A DNA stretch of 64,000 nt, from positions 1 through 64,000 of the forward strand of contig SACF01000013.1 in assembly GCA_009928665.1 (NCBI GenBank), in the 5' to 3' direction. The translations under genes were made by a program, and so were the position numbers. A model generated the notes under the pieces. The model saw only the letters and a program-made list of their open reading frames with translations. It made no database searches and was not told the DNA's origin. Origin of the DNA: Alphaproteobacteria bacterium. Lineage in GTDB: Bacteria > Bacteroidota > Bacteroidia > Bacteroidales > FEN-979. Below are positions 1 through 7,870 of the stretch, piece by piece; the stretch's first letter is position 1, and each line of letters starts with the position of its first letter.

Positions 1-57
1 CTACGGTATTTGCCCATTGGGCAAATTTAATAAAATGGCGAAGCCAAACATACATTA

Positions 58-82
58 CCGCCGTCTAAGACGGCGGGTTTTT
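58..82 (+). terminator. Intrinsic terminator of a gene left of the window
   Basis: An 8-bp perfect stem CCGCCGTC / GACGGCGG with a 3-nt TAA loop is followed by GTTTTT. The orientation fits a plus-strand gene that ends before the window. It faces the terminator of the DUF1015 gene, so this is a convergent junction. Confidence 0.75.
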
Positions 83-92
83 AAATCTAACT

Positions 93-130
93 AAAAAATA
101 AAGGGTGATGCAAAACCGCGCCACCCTTTA
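93..130 (-). terminator. Intrinsic terminator of the DUF1015/ser operon
   Basis: Read on the minus strand, AAAGGGTG and CACCCTTT form an 8-bp stem around a 14-nt loop, followed by ATTTTTTAG. It lies just after the stop codon of the DUF1015 gene and would end the serC-serA-DUF1015 transcript. Confidence 0.7.
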
Positions 131-153
131 TGCTCTTTACGATTTTTAAACAA

Positions 154-1401
154 TCAGTCGAGAAGGTGAACAACCAGTCCTGAGCGAAGTTTAGGCTCAA
201 ACCAGGTTGTTTTGGGTGGCATTATATTGCCTGAATCTGCAATATTGATGAGTTGCTTCATGGAGACCGGGAAAAGGGCAAAAGCAACCTTCATTTCACC
301 ATTATCAACGCGCTTCTTCAACTCGCCGAGTCCCCTGATTCCACCAACAAAGTCAATCCGGTTCGAGGTTCTGAGATCTTTGATCCCCAATATCTGGTCG
401 AGAACCAACCTGGAAAGTATGGTTACATCAAGCACCCCGATGGGATCGGTATCGTCAAAGGTCCCGGGTTTTGCCGTTAGCGAATACCAGCACCCTTCCA
501 TGTACATTGAAAAATTGTGCAGTGATACCGGTTTGTAAATTTCCGGTCCCATGGACTTTATGGTAAAGACTCCTTCCAGTTTCTTCATAAATTCCCCCGG
601 ATCCATACCATTTAGATCTTTTACCACCCGGTTGTAATCAATGATCGAAAGTTGGTTATCAGGAAAGTGAACGGCAAGAAAATAGTTATACTCCTCAGAT
701 CCTGTATGATTCGGATTGTTGAGCTTTTTCTCATTGCCAACCAAAGCCGCTGCTGCCGTCCGGTGATGACCATCAGCAACATAGGTATATGGTATATCTT
801 TGAAAAGAGATACCAGGCGGGAAATAATAAAATCGTTATCAATGACCCAAAAATGGTGCCCAACGCCATCAGGCGCCACAAAATCATAAACAGGTTGATG
901 ATCTTTTACAAACCGTTCAACAATCACATCAATTTCCTGAACAGCAGGATAAGTGAAGAAAACAGGTTCCATATTGGCATTTGTGATCCTGACATGTTTC
1001 ATCCGGTCTTCTTCCTTATCCTTCCGGGTGAGTTCATGCTTTTTAATTATCCCGTTCATGTAATCTGAAACCCCGGCGCAACCCACAATCCCATACTGGG
1101 TCTTTCCGTTCATGGTTTGCGCGTATATATATAGGAGTTCCTTTTGATCGGGCACCAACAATCCTTTTTCTCGATAAAGTCCGAAATTTTCTTTAGCCTT
1201 GTCATAAACAGGTTGTGAATGAATGTCGACCGATTCAGGAAGATCAATTTCCGGTTTGATTATATGAAGTAAGGAATAAGGATTACCCGCAGCCTCAAGC
1301 CGCGCTTCGGTTGAGTTCAAAACATCATAAGGCCTTGAAGCCAGTTTTTCAGCAATTTGCACAGGGGGTCTGAGCCCCTTAAAAGGTTTTAAAATAGCCA
1401 T
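154..1401 (-). CDS. DUF1015 family protein
   Basis: A 415-residue soluble protein that looks like the DUF1015 family, whose biochemical role is not established. Features that recall the family are the N-terminal PFKGLRPP and RPYDVLN segments and the central YVADGHHRTAAA motif (about residues 207-218), which has the look of a metal or nucleotide site. No signal peptide or membrane helix is seen. It is the last gene of a minus-strand run serC, serA, four-helix-bundle gene, DUF1015. The recurrent pairing of DUF1015 with serine biosynthesis genes in Bacteroidota suggests, but does not prove, a role linked to serine or phosphoserine metabolism. Confidence 0.85.
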   Translation of the reverse strand: MAILKPFKGLRPPVQIAEKLASRPYDVLNSTEARLEAAGNPYSLLHIIKPEIDLPESVDIHSQPVYDKAKENFGLYREKGLLVPDQKELLYIYAQTMNGKTQYGIVGCAGVSDYMNGIIKKHELTRKDKEEDRMKHVRITNANMEPVFFTYPAVQEIDVIVERFVKDHQPVYDFVAPDGVGHHFWVIDNDFIISRLVSLFKDIPYTYVADGHHRTAAAALVGNEKKLNNPNHTGSEEYNYFLAVHFPDNQLSIIDYNRVVKDLNGMDPGEFMKKLEGVFTIKSMGPEIYKPVSLHNFSMYMEGCWYSLTAKPGTFDDTDPIGVLDVTILSRLVLDQILGIKDLRTSNRIDFVGGIRGLGELKKRVDNGEMKVAFALFPVSMKQLINIADSGNIMPPKTTWFEPKLRSGLVVHLLD

Positions 1402-1443
1402 TAAAAAAAGGTTGAAAATCAGTTAAAAATCCACAATTAATCT

Positions 1444-1875
1444 TCAGATGCTTTCGACGCTCTCATCATCATCAAGCTCATCGGGTTTGACACTCCGCTG
1501 AAGAGATCCGATGAGAGCGCCGATCATCTTGGTCATCTCCATCAAATGATTTTTTGAGTCATCAAATGCACTCGCCGAAATGAACGATCGGCTTTGTGCA
1601 ACAGTAGAAAGAACAACACACTCCCTGACCGAGCTTTTTGCCATTTTCAGATAGTAAACAAACTGACTCTTGTTCCGGGATGATCCTTCAGCAATATTGA
1701 GCGCAATTCCGTGAGCAGAGTTCAGAAAACGGTCAAAAAAGGATTTCATAAAGGGATCATTACCGGAACTTTTTGCCACCTGGTACACCCAATCAATGTA
1801 TTCGAGTGCTTTGTGATAGATTCGCAAATCTTCAAACCTGAAGAAAGTACTGGGTCTTTCGTGATCGTTTTCCAT
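1444..1875 (-). CDS. Four helix bundle protein (S23-like)
   Basis: A 143-residue, mostly helical protein of the four-helix-bundle/S23 family first described from intervening sequences in 23S rRNA genes. The conserved pattern FRFEDLRIYHKALEY near the start, NIAEGSSR about residue 60-68 and a KSSVRECV segment are typical. It lies between serA and the DUF1015 gene on the same strand, with gaps of 84 and 42 nt, not inside an rRNA gene. The molecular function of these stand-alone copies is unknown. The acidic C-terminal tail is low complexity. Confidence 0.85.
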   Translation of the reverse strand: MENDHERPSTFFRFEDLRIYHKALEYIDWVYQVAKSSGNDPFMKSFFDRFLNSAHGIALNIAEGSSRNKSQFVYYLKMAKSSVRECVVLSTVAQSRSFISASAFDDSKNHLMEMTKMIGALIGSLQRSVKPDELDDDESVESI

Positions 1876-1959
1876 GGGGCAGTTCGATTAATTAAACATT
1901 TGTAGACTTGAACAAATCATTTTCAGTACAATGATGACAAATATAAACATATTTACAGG

Positions 1960-2883
1960 TTATTTATTAACCTGAAAAGTTTTATCGCCTTTGGTAATAT
2001 AATTGACAATCTGTTTGGCGGCAGCAATTCCGGCATTAATATTGGCTTCTTCCGTCTGCGCTCCCATTTTTTTAGGTGTACAGAAAAACTTTGATTTATA
2101 ATTTGCCTCAATTTCAGCCTTATTGGAAGGCTCAATATCCGACAGGTAAGCAAAGTCTTTCCGTTCCTCGAACATACGCAATACATCAGCCTCATGAATG
2201 ACCTCAGCCCTTGCGGTATTGACAAGGCATGCAGGTACCGGCATTTTCGATATTAAAGCATAATTAATGGATTGTTTTGTCTGACTGTTAGCAGGAATGT
2301 GAAGGGAAATATAATTACAGGTTGCATACAACTCCTCTACCGTACCGATCCATTTAACACCATCCTTTTCGATCTCGGCTTTCGGCACATAAGGATCAAA
2401 TGCATATACATCCATGCCAAATCCTTTGGCGATCCGGGCCACATTTTTTCCTACATACCCGTAGGCATGGATCCCCAGTTTTTTTCCCATAAGCTCTGAA
2501 CCCGATTTGCCATTATAAAAATTTCGGGCATAATAGACCATCATCCCGAGTGCCAGTTCTGCAACGGCATTGGAATTCTGACCGGGAGTATTCATGGCCA
2601 CAATCCCCTTAGCGGTAGCGGCCTGAAGATCAATATTGTCATAGCCTGCACCGGCCCTGACAATGATCTTTAACTTGTTCCCGGCATCAATAACAGACTT
2701 GTCAGCTTTATCACTCCGGATGATCACGGCATCCACGTCGGCAACCGCCCTGATGAATTCCTCATGTGCGGTGTAGCCCTCGAGAAGAACCAACTCAAAA
2801 CCGGCTTCTTCAACCACTTTACGAATTCCTTTCACAGCGACAGGTGCGAAAGGCTTATCCGTGGCAACTAATACTTTTGTCAT
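1960..2883 (-). CDS. serA: D-3-phosphoglycerate dehydrogenase, Bacteroidota type
   Basis: Oxidises 3-phosphoglycerate to 3-phosphohydroxypyruvate, the first step of serine synthesis, with NAD. I start it at MTKVLVA (307 residues) rather than 10 codons upstream because the family begins there. It is the short form without a C-terminal ACT domain. The nucleotide-binding loop reads HAYGYVGKN, with Ala for the usual first Gly. NTARAEV supplies the active-site Arg and SDIEP the Glu region. At the usual catalytic His (TPHIG in the classical enzyme) this protein has TPKKMGAQ, i.e. Lys. The gene follows serC by 45 nt on the same strand. An alternative is a related 2-hydroxyacid dehydrogenase, but the serC neighbour argues for SerA. 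Confidence 0.88.
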   Translation of the reverse strand: MTKVLVATDKPFAPVAVKGIRKVVEEAGFELVLLEGYTAHEEFIRAVADVDAVIIRSDKADKSVIDAGNKLKIIVRAGAGYDNIDLQAATAKGIVAMNTPGQNSNAVAELALGMMVYYARNFYNGKSGSELMGKKLGIHAYGYVGKNVARIAKGFGMDVYAFDPYVPKAEIEKDGVKWIGTVEELYATCNYISLHIPANSQTKQSINYALISKMPVPACLVNTARAEVIHEADVLRMFEERKDFAYLSDIEPSNKAEIEANYKSKFFCTPKKMGAQTEEANINAGIAAAKQIVNYITKGDKTFQVNK

Positions 2884-2928
2884 GATTTCTGGTTTTAACC
2901 CGGGCTTTATCAATTGCCCGGAAAATAA

Positions 2929-3999
2929 TTAAATATTGTTTTTCTCAAATTCATTCATTGCATCAACCAGCGCCTGAACACTTTCATAAGGTAAGGCATT
3001 GTATGTGGATGCTCTGAATCCACCAACCGAACGGTGTCCCTTGATACCGATCATTCCCCGGGTCTTCGCAAACTCCATGAAGGCGTCCTCTTTGTCTTTA
3101 TACTGTTCCTTCATTACAAAGCAGATATTCATCAGCGAACGACTCTCTTTTTCAACCGTACCCGTAAACATCCTGCTGTTATCAATCGTGTCATAAAGCA
3201 AGTTTGCTTTTTTGAGATTCATTTGCTCAATGACTTTTACACCTCCCAATCCCTTGATCCATCTTAAGGTTTCAAGACAGGTATAAATGGCAAAAACAGG
3301 AGGTGTATTGAAAAGTGAAGGTTCCTTTAAATGTGTTGCATAATTTAACATAGTAGGGATCTTCCTCGTCACCCGGCTCAATATCTCCTCCTTTATGATT
3401 ACAAAAGTAACACCGGCAGGACCCAGGTTTTTTTGAGCTCCGCCATAAATCAGGTCATACTTGGAAATATCAACGGGACGGCTTAAAATATCCGACGACA
3501 TGTCAGCCACAAGAGGTACAGGGCTTTCAATATCGGTCCTGATCTCTGAACCATAAATGGTATTGTTGGTGGTGATATGGAAGTAATCGACATCGGCAGG
3601 AACAACATATCCCTTTGGAATGTATGTGAAGTTTTTATCAGATGAAGAGGCGACCACATTTACCTCGCCGAAAAATTTTGCCTCTTTGATCGCTTTCTGA
3701 GCCCAGACTCCTGTTTCGAGATAGGCCGCTTTCCGGTTCAGGAAATTGTAAGGAACCATACAGAATTGCATGCTCGCGCCTCCGCCTAAGAAAACTACCT
3801 GGTACCCGGCCGGGATCTGAAGCAATTCTTTGAATAAAGCCATCGTTTCATCAAGAATACCCTGAAAATCTTTACTGCGATGTGAAATTTCCAGAAGCGA
3901 TAAACCTATACCGTTCAAATCAAGAATGGCTTTCGCTGAGTTTTCAACGGCAATCCTGGGTAGGATCGATGGCCCTGCATTAAAATTGTGTTTTTTCAT
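2929..3999 (-). CDS. serC: Phosphoserine aminotransferase
   Basis: PLP enzyme that converts 3-phosphohydroxypyruvate and glutamate to phosphoserine and 2-oxoglutarate; the same family also serves pyridoxine synthesis. At 356 residues it has normal length. The N-terminus [12 protein letters not shown] and [10 protein letters not shown] phosphate-loop region are diagnostic. The PLP lysine is in [11 protein letters not shown] at about residue 189, and the end of the protein carries [11 protein letters not shown]. It is the first gene of the serC-serA run and has a TAnnTTTG-type promoter element upstream. Confidence 0.96.
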   Translation of the reverse strand: MKKHNFNAGPSILPRIAVENSAKAILDLNGIGLSLLEISHRSKDFQGILDETMALFKELLQIPAGYQVVFLGGGASMQFCMVPYNFLNRKAAYLETGVWAQKAIKEAKFFGEVNVVASSSDKNFTYIPKGYVVPADVDYFHITTNNTIYGSEIRTDIESPVPLVADMSSDILSRPVDISKYDLIYGGAQKNLGPAGVTFVIIKEEILSRVTRKIPTMLNYATHLKEPSLFNTPPVFAIYTCLETLRWIKGLGGVKVIEQMNLKKANLLYDTIDNSRMFTGTVEKESRSLMNICFVMKEQYKDKEDAFMEFAKTRGMIGIKGHRSVGGFRASTYNALPYESVQALVDAMNEFEKNNI

Positions 4000-4051
4000 G
4001 ATATATATGATTTAAAATGAGAAATATGTTAATTGATTCTTTTCACCGAAG

Positions 4052-4059
4052 CAAAGATA
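4052..4059 (-). promoter_or_regulatory. Putative -7 element of serC
   Basis: On the minus strand the octamer TATCTTTG matches the Bacteroidota -7 consensus TAnnTTTG and lies about 50 nt before the serC start. A clear TTTG -33 partner at 19 nt is not present (TTTT instead), so this rests on the -7 element only. Confidence 0.5.
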
Positions 4060-4116
4060 AGTAATGCAGGATAAAATTAAAAAATAAATTTGACAGCCGA
4101 CATAGTTATGAAATCG

Positions 4117-5052
4117 TTAAGGCTTTTTTACTGAATTCCTCGCATCGATCTTTTGCAGAAAATGCCAGTTCCCTCCTTTGAAAAAAAATCCACTGTAAGT
4201 TTCACCGGAAGGAACATAATAACGATATTGACCTTCCAGTAATGGATCTATCGGAATTAAATGGTCGAAAACCAGTACCTTCTGTTCATTTAAATGTTCT
4301 TCAAATGTTCTATGGGCTGAATCCCATTTACGGGTAACCGACAAGGACTGATCTTCATATTTTAATGACATCGAGCTGGAAGCATCGAACATGAATACAA
4401 CCCGCGAAAAATGACCCGTTTTGTAATCCGGGAACCGATTATCCCCAAAGACGGGTTGATGCAGGGAGTCAAAACTCAGGATCTCAATGACTTTTCGAGT
4501 AATTTGCCGGTCTTTACCCGACCATCCGAGGAGGGTGTAAAAAGTGTCTCCCTCATCATCTTTGCAGGTGATGATCCTATAATATAAGGCGCCAAACCAA
4601 TTATCGGCACTTAAAATAGCAGAATCCAAATCGCCACCTAAATCAGACCCGTCGGTTAATGTAAAAATCTGTTTTGTGTCAGATAAGTTTACCTTTAGAA
4701 ATCCAAAATACCTGAACCTGCCTTCAGTGGTAAGGATATTCCACTGAAAGAAGGTAAGTGAACCATCATCCGAATTGATCCTGTTCAATGTTTTTACCTT
4801 CTCGAGTGGATAATTTTCCGCTTCCTGCGTCTGTATAAAATCATACAACACCCTGGTAAAGATTTCATTGTACCTGAGTCTCTGGGAATCATTCTTGACC
4901 TGCGACATTTCCAGCATCAAGCAGGAAAGCGTGTCGCCAGGTTGGCTGAAACCGATGTTTTTCTGACCGTTACACGTCACAGATAGGCCAAGGTATCCAA
5001 AACATAAGAATCCCAGTATGAATGAAACATCCCGGATACTTTGAAAATTCAT
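4117..5052 (-). CDS. Exported protein of unknown function
   Basis: A 311-residue protein I do not recognise. The N-terminus has a hydrophobic stretch (about residues 8-26) ending near VTCNG, consistent with a signal peptide. The rest is rich in aromatic and acidic residues and predicted strands, with no catalytic motif I can name. Its start is divergent from the LuxC-type gene and only about 60 nt from it. It is followed on the same strand by serC, with about 117 nt between them and a separate serC promoter element, so it is probably its own unit. Confidence 0.7.
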   Translation of the reverse strand: MNFQSIRDVSFILGFLCFGYLGLSVTCNGQKNIGFSQPGDTLSCLMLEMSQVKNDSQRLRYNEIFTRVLYDFIQTQEAENYPLEKVKTLNRINSDDGSLTFFQWNILTTEGRFRYFGFLKVNLSDTKQIFTLTDGSDLGGDLDSAILSADNWFGALYYRIITCKDDEGDTFYTLLGWSGKDRQITRKVIEILSFDSLHQPVFGDNRFPDYKTGHFSRVVFMFDASSSMSLKYEDQSLSVTRKWDSAHRTFEEHLNEQKVLVFDHLIPIDPLLEGQYRYYVPSGETYSGFFFKGGNWHFLQKIDARNSVKKP

Positions 5053-5092
5053 AACAATAACTACAGTTTCTGCAAAAATGAGAACTTCCGGC

Positions 5093-5100
5093 TAACTTTG
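5093..5100 (+). promoter_or_regulatory. Putative -7 element of the LuxC-type gene
   Basis: TAACTTTG matches TAnnTTTG and ends 13 nt before the ATG at 5114. No TTTG is found 19 nt upstream. The predicted leader would be very short. Confidence 0.5.
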
Positions 5101-5113
5101 CAAAAAAAAGGTC

Positions 5114-6160
5114 ATGGAACTCAAGGCCCGAGTTGATTCATTTGAGATGCTTGGAAGGCAGATAAGATCATTAACCGATCCAGGGAATCCAATCCGGGAT
5201 ACCGGTTTAATCAGTGCAGTCAGACAAGCAACGGTTGAAAATCCCTGGTTTACCGAAGAAAACATTCTTACGTCTCTGAGAAATATTAGCCTGGCGCTTA
5301 CCCGGGAAAAAATTCAGAAATGGTTGGAGCCCTATTTTCAAAGACTCTCGGACAAACAAGCACATTCTAATAAGACCATTGCCGTGATCATGGCAGGTAA
5401 CATCCCAGCCGTGGGTTTTCACGATTTTCTGTGCGTATTGATATCCGGTCACCGGCTTCTGGGCCGTTTATCTTCACAAGATTCGATACTTATACCATTT
5501 CTTGCAGAACTGCTTTGCAAGATCAACTCAAAATGGAAGGAAAATATTCGATTTACCCGCAATCAGATTGAACACTTTGATGCCCTTATCGCCACCGGTA
5601 ATGATAATTCTTCCAGGTATTTCGATTATTATTTCCGAAATTATCCGAACATCATCCGTAAAAACCGAAACAGCATCGCTATTCTGACTGGACATGAAAA
5701 ACCAAAGGAACTTGAAGGTATTGCCGATGATTGTCTGCTCTATTTCGGACTGGGCTGTAGGTCCGTCTCCAAAATATTTGTTCCGCCCGATTATGATTTT
5801 TCTGCTATCGGTAAGGCCATGGAAAAATACACACATTACCTGAATCATCCGAAATATCATAATAATTATATATACAACAAATCCATTTACCAGGTCGGAC
5901 AAATTCCCTTTCAGGACCATGGTTTTCTACTATTTAAAGAAGACCCTGAATTGGTTTCACGAATTGCCTGTATTCATTATGAATATGTACAAGATATCAG
6001 GAAGTTAGTAACAAAAATAAAAGAAGACAGATCAAAAATCCAGTGTGTGGTGGCCCTCCCGTCAACCACTTACAAGTCCATAGCCCCCGGGAAAGCACAG
6101 CAACCGGAATTGTGGGATTATGCCGACGATGTTGATACCATGGAATTTTTAATGTTTTGA
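5114..6160 (+). CDS. LuxC-type acyl-CoA reductase domain protein
   Basis: A 348-residue member of the acyl-CoA reductase (LuxC) family in the aldehyde dehydrogenase superfamily. LuxC reduces activated fatty acids to aldehydes with NADPH. Supporting features are VIMAGNIPAVGFHDFL (about residues 90-105), a glycine- and serine-rich LTGHE segment, and LYFGLGCRSVSK with the conserved Cys at about residue 215. No luxE, luxAB or ferredoxin gene is adjacent; the neighbours are serine biosynthesis genes and rpmE2. The substrate is therefore unknown; bioluminescence should not be inferred. The sequence is close to full length but shorter than marine LuxC (about 480 residues). Confidence 0.82.
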   Translation: MELKARVDSFEMLGRQIRSLTDPGNPIRDTGLISAVRQATVENPWFTEENILTSLRNISLALTREKIQKWLEPYFQRLSDKQAHSNKTIAVIMAGNIPAVGFHDFLCVLISGHRLLGRLSSQDSILIPFLAELLCKINSKWKENIRFTRNQIEHFDALIATGNDNSSRYFDYYFRNYPNIIRKNRNSIAILTGHEKPKELEGIADDCLLYFGLGCRSVSKIFVPPDYDFSAIGKAMEKYTHYLNHPKYHNNYIYNKSIYQVGQIPFQDHGFLLFKEDPELVSRIACIHYEYVQDIRKLVTKIKEDRSKIQCVVALPSTTYKSIAPGKAQQPELWDYADDVDTMEFLMF

Positions 6161-6172
6161 ACCAAAAAATTC

Positions 6173-6203
6173 TTTGAAGAATAAATAAAAATGAATATCT
6201 TTG
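6173..6203 (+). promoter_or_regulatory. Promoter of rpmE2
   Basis: TTTG at 6173-6176 and TATCTTTG at 6196-6203 are separated by exactly 19 nt, a full match to the Bacteroidota consensus TTTG-N19-TAnnTTTG. Transcription would start near 6209, about 20 nt before the ATG. Confidence 0.85.
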
Positions 6204-6230
6204 CACCCTCATTAAAATATGCCATTTAAA

Positions 6231-6500
6231 ATGAAAAAAGACATTCATCCAAAAGATTACAGGTTGGTCGTTTTTAAAGATATGTCGAACGATTACGCCT
6301 TCCTCTCAAAATCAACCGTTAAAAGTAAAGAAACCATTGTTTGGGAAGACGGGATGGAATATCCGCTGATTAAACTTGAGATCTCACACACGTCGCATCC
6401 TTTTTACACCGGAAAAATGAAGCTTGTTGATACCGCCGGAAGGGTGGATAAATTCAAAAGCCGTTACCAGAAACATCTTGATCAGAAGGCTGCCAAATAA
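6231..6500 (+). CDS. rpmE2: 50S ribosomal protein L31 type B
   Basis: An 89-residue type B L31 of the large ribosomal subunit. It starts at [17 protein letters not shown], four codons inside the longest frame, because the family begins with MKKDIHP. The protein lacks the zinc-binding Cys quartet of type A L31, has the characteristic SHPFYTGK segment, and ends in a basic tail. It is a single-gene unit with its own consensus promoter and terminator. Type B L31 in other bacteria can replace the zinc form under zinc limitation; no Zur-like site is obvious here. Confidence 0.95.
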   Translation: MKKDIHPKDYRLVVFKDMSNDYAFLSKSTVKSKETIVWEDGMEYPLIKLEISHTSHPFYTGKMKLVDTAGRVDKFKSRYQKHLDQKAAK

Positions 6501-6521
6501 GAATATATGACAATATCACCG

Positions 6522-6554
6522 AAAAGCCTCCGTTTTTCGATGGAGGCTTTTTTA
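6522..6554 (+). terminator. Terminator of rpmE2
   Basis: AAAAGCCTCC and GGAGGCTTTT form a 10-bp perfect stem around a 10-nt loop, and the stem runs into a T tract. It lies 21 nt after the rpmE2 stop. Confidence 0.9.
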
Positions 6555-6568
6555 TTCTTTTGATGATT

Positions 6569-6576
6569 TAACTTTG
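6569..6576 (+). promoter_or_regulatory. Putative -7 element right before the GlmU-like start codon
   Basis: TAACTTTG matches TAnnTTTG and is separated from the ATG at 6582 by only 5 nt. If it is used, the mRNA would be leaderless or nearly so. No good -33 TTTG at the right distance. Confidence 0.5.
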
Positions 6577-6581
6577 ACACC

Positions 6582-7772
6582 ATGAATTACATCCTTTTTG
6601 ATGAAAGCATCGTCCGTACCAACCTGCTTCCACTGACTTTTGTCAGGCCTGTGGCTGATATTCGCGTCGGAATTCTGACCATCAGGGAAAAATGGGAAAA
6701 ACGCCTGAAGTCAAAGACTTCAACACTGACTGAACCTTACCTGTCGATCAAATTTCCCATTGTCAAAATGGCGGAAAATATTCTGATAAACGGGTCGATT
6801 TGTCCGAATGACGAAATTATCGATGCTGTAAGTAAACTCAAACCGAATCAGACGCTGGTCTACAATGATACCATCATTGCGCTTCATGTAACACAGGAAG
6901 ACCTTGAAAGCATTGGAGAAACTACCTCTTCAGGCATCGAAGAGATACGTGTTCAAAATGCGCCGTTAAAAATAAATCATACCTGGGAAATCTTTTGTAA
7001 AAATGAAGAAGCAATAGTTGAAGATTTTCATCTTCTGACAAAAGGCAGGAAATCAAGCAAGATCAGTGATTCGAACCGCCTCCTTGGCGCTGAAAACATC
7101 TTTGTCGAAAGAGGTGCGCAGATCGAATGTGCGATCCTGAACGGGTCGACCGGCCCGATTTATATCGGTAAAAATGCCGAAATCATGGAAGGGGCAGTCA
7201 TCAGGGGACCCTTTGCCCTTGGAGAAGGAGCCCAGGTTAAAATGAACGCGAAGATTTATGGCCCTACTACCATAGGTCCTTTTTCCAGAGTCGGAGGAGA
7301 AGTTAATAATTCTGTCATGTTTGCCTATTCGAATAAAGCCCACGACGGGTTCTTAGGACATTCGGTAATAGGAGAGTGGTGCAATCTCGGCGCCGATACC
7401 AACACTTCCAATCTGAAAAACACCTATGATACCGTCAGGTTGTGGAGCTATGGTAAACAAACTTTTATTAATACTCACCTCCAGTTCTGTGGCCTGATTA
7501 TGGGAGATCATTCAAAATGCGCCATCGATACCCAATTTAATACTGGTACCGTTGTCGGCATCAATGCCAATATTTTCGGCAGCGGGTTCCAGCGTAATTT
7601 TATTCCCTCCTTTGTCTGGGGCGGTACGTCTGGACATACTAATTACAGCATAAAGAAAGCGCTGGAGGTTGCTGAAATCGTTTACAAACGCCGACACAGG
7701 ACCTTTGATGAAGTTGAAAAAGATCTGCTGACCAGCGTTTACAATCTTACCTTGAAGAACAAATACTTGTAA
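6582..7772 (+). CDS. GlmU-like nucleotidyltransferase / acetyltransferase family protein
   Basis: A 396-residue protein of the divergent GlmU-related family of Bacteroidota (TIGR03991 type). By family it may act in UDP-N-acetylglucosamine synthesis, which feeds peptidoglycan and LPS. The N-terminal part (MNYILFDESIVRTNLLPLTF) is a nucleotidyltransferase-like fold but lacks the classical GxGTRM loop. The C-terminal half (from about residue 185) is a left-handed beta helix of hexapeptide repeats, for example IYIGKNAEIMEGAVIRGP and IGPFSRVGGEV. It sits between rpmE2 and lon. Enzyme activity of this family is not demonstrated here, so the call is at family level. Confidence 0.85.
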   Translation: MNYILFDESIVRTNLLPLTFVRPVADIRVGILTIREKWEKRLKSKTSTLTEPYLSIKFPIVKMAENILINGSICPNDEIIDAVSKLKPNQTLVYNDTIIALHVTQEDLESIGETTSSGIEEIRVQNAPLKINHTWEIFCKNEEAIVEDFHLLTKGRKSSKISDSNRLLGAENIFVERGAQIECAILNGSTGPIYIGKNAEIMEGAVIRGPFALGEGAQVKMNAKIYGPTTIGPFSRVGGEVNNSVMFAYSNKAHDGFLGHSVIGEWCNLGADTNTSNLKNTYDTVRLWSYGKQTFINTHLQFCGLIMGDHSKCAIDTQFNTGTVVGINANIFGSGFQRNFIPSFVWGGTSGHTNYSIKKALEVAEIVYKRRHRTFDEVEKDLLTSVYNLTLKNKYL

Positions 7773-7870
7773 ATCAATCTCTTCTCTCCTGGTATAATTA
7801 TTGTAAAGTACCGGCTCATTTTATCCGATTTGGATGCTGTCAGTTTGACAAATGATTGAGGAATTATATT

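Noticed and set aside
8..26. Palindrome ATTTGCCCA / TGGGCAAAT at the left edge
   Set aside because: It is a near-perfect inverted repeat but has only a one-base loop, no T run and no gene context in the window, so no feature can be assigned.
652..1068. A 138-codon plus-strand frame opposite the DUF1015 gene
   Set aside because: It is antisense to a well-supported family gene, with no promoter or recognisable protein.
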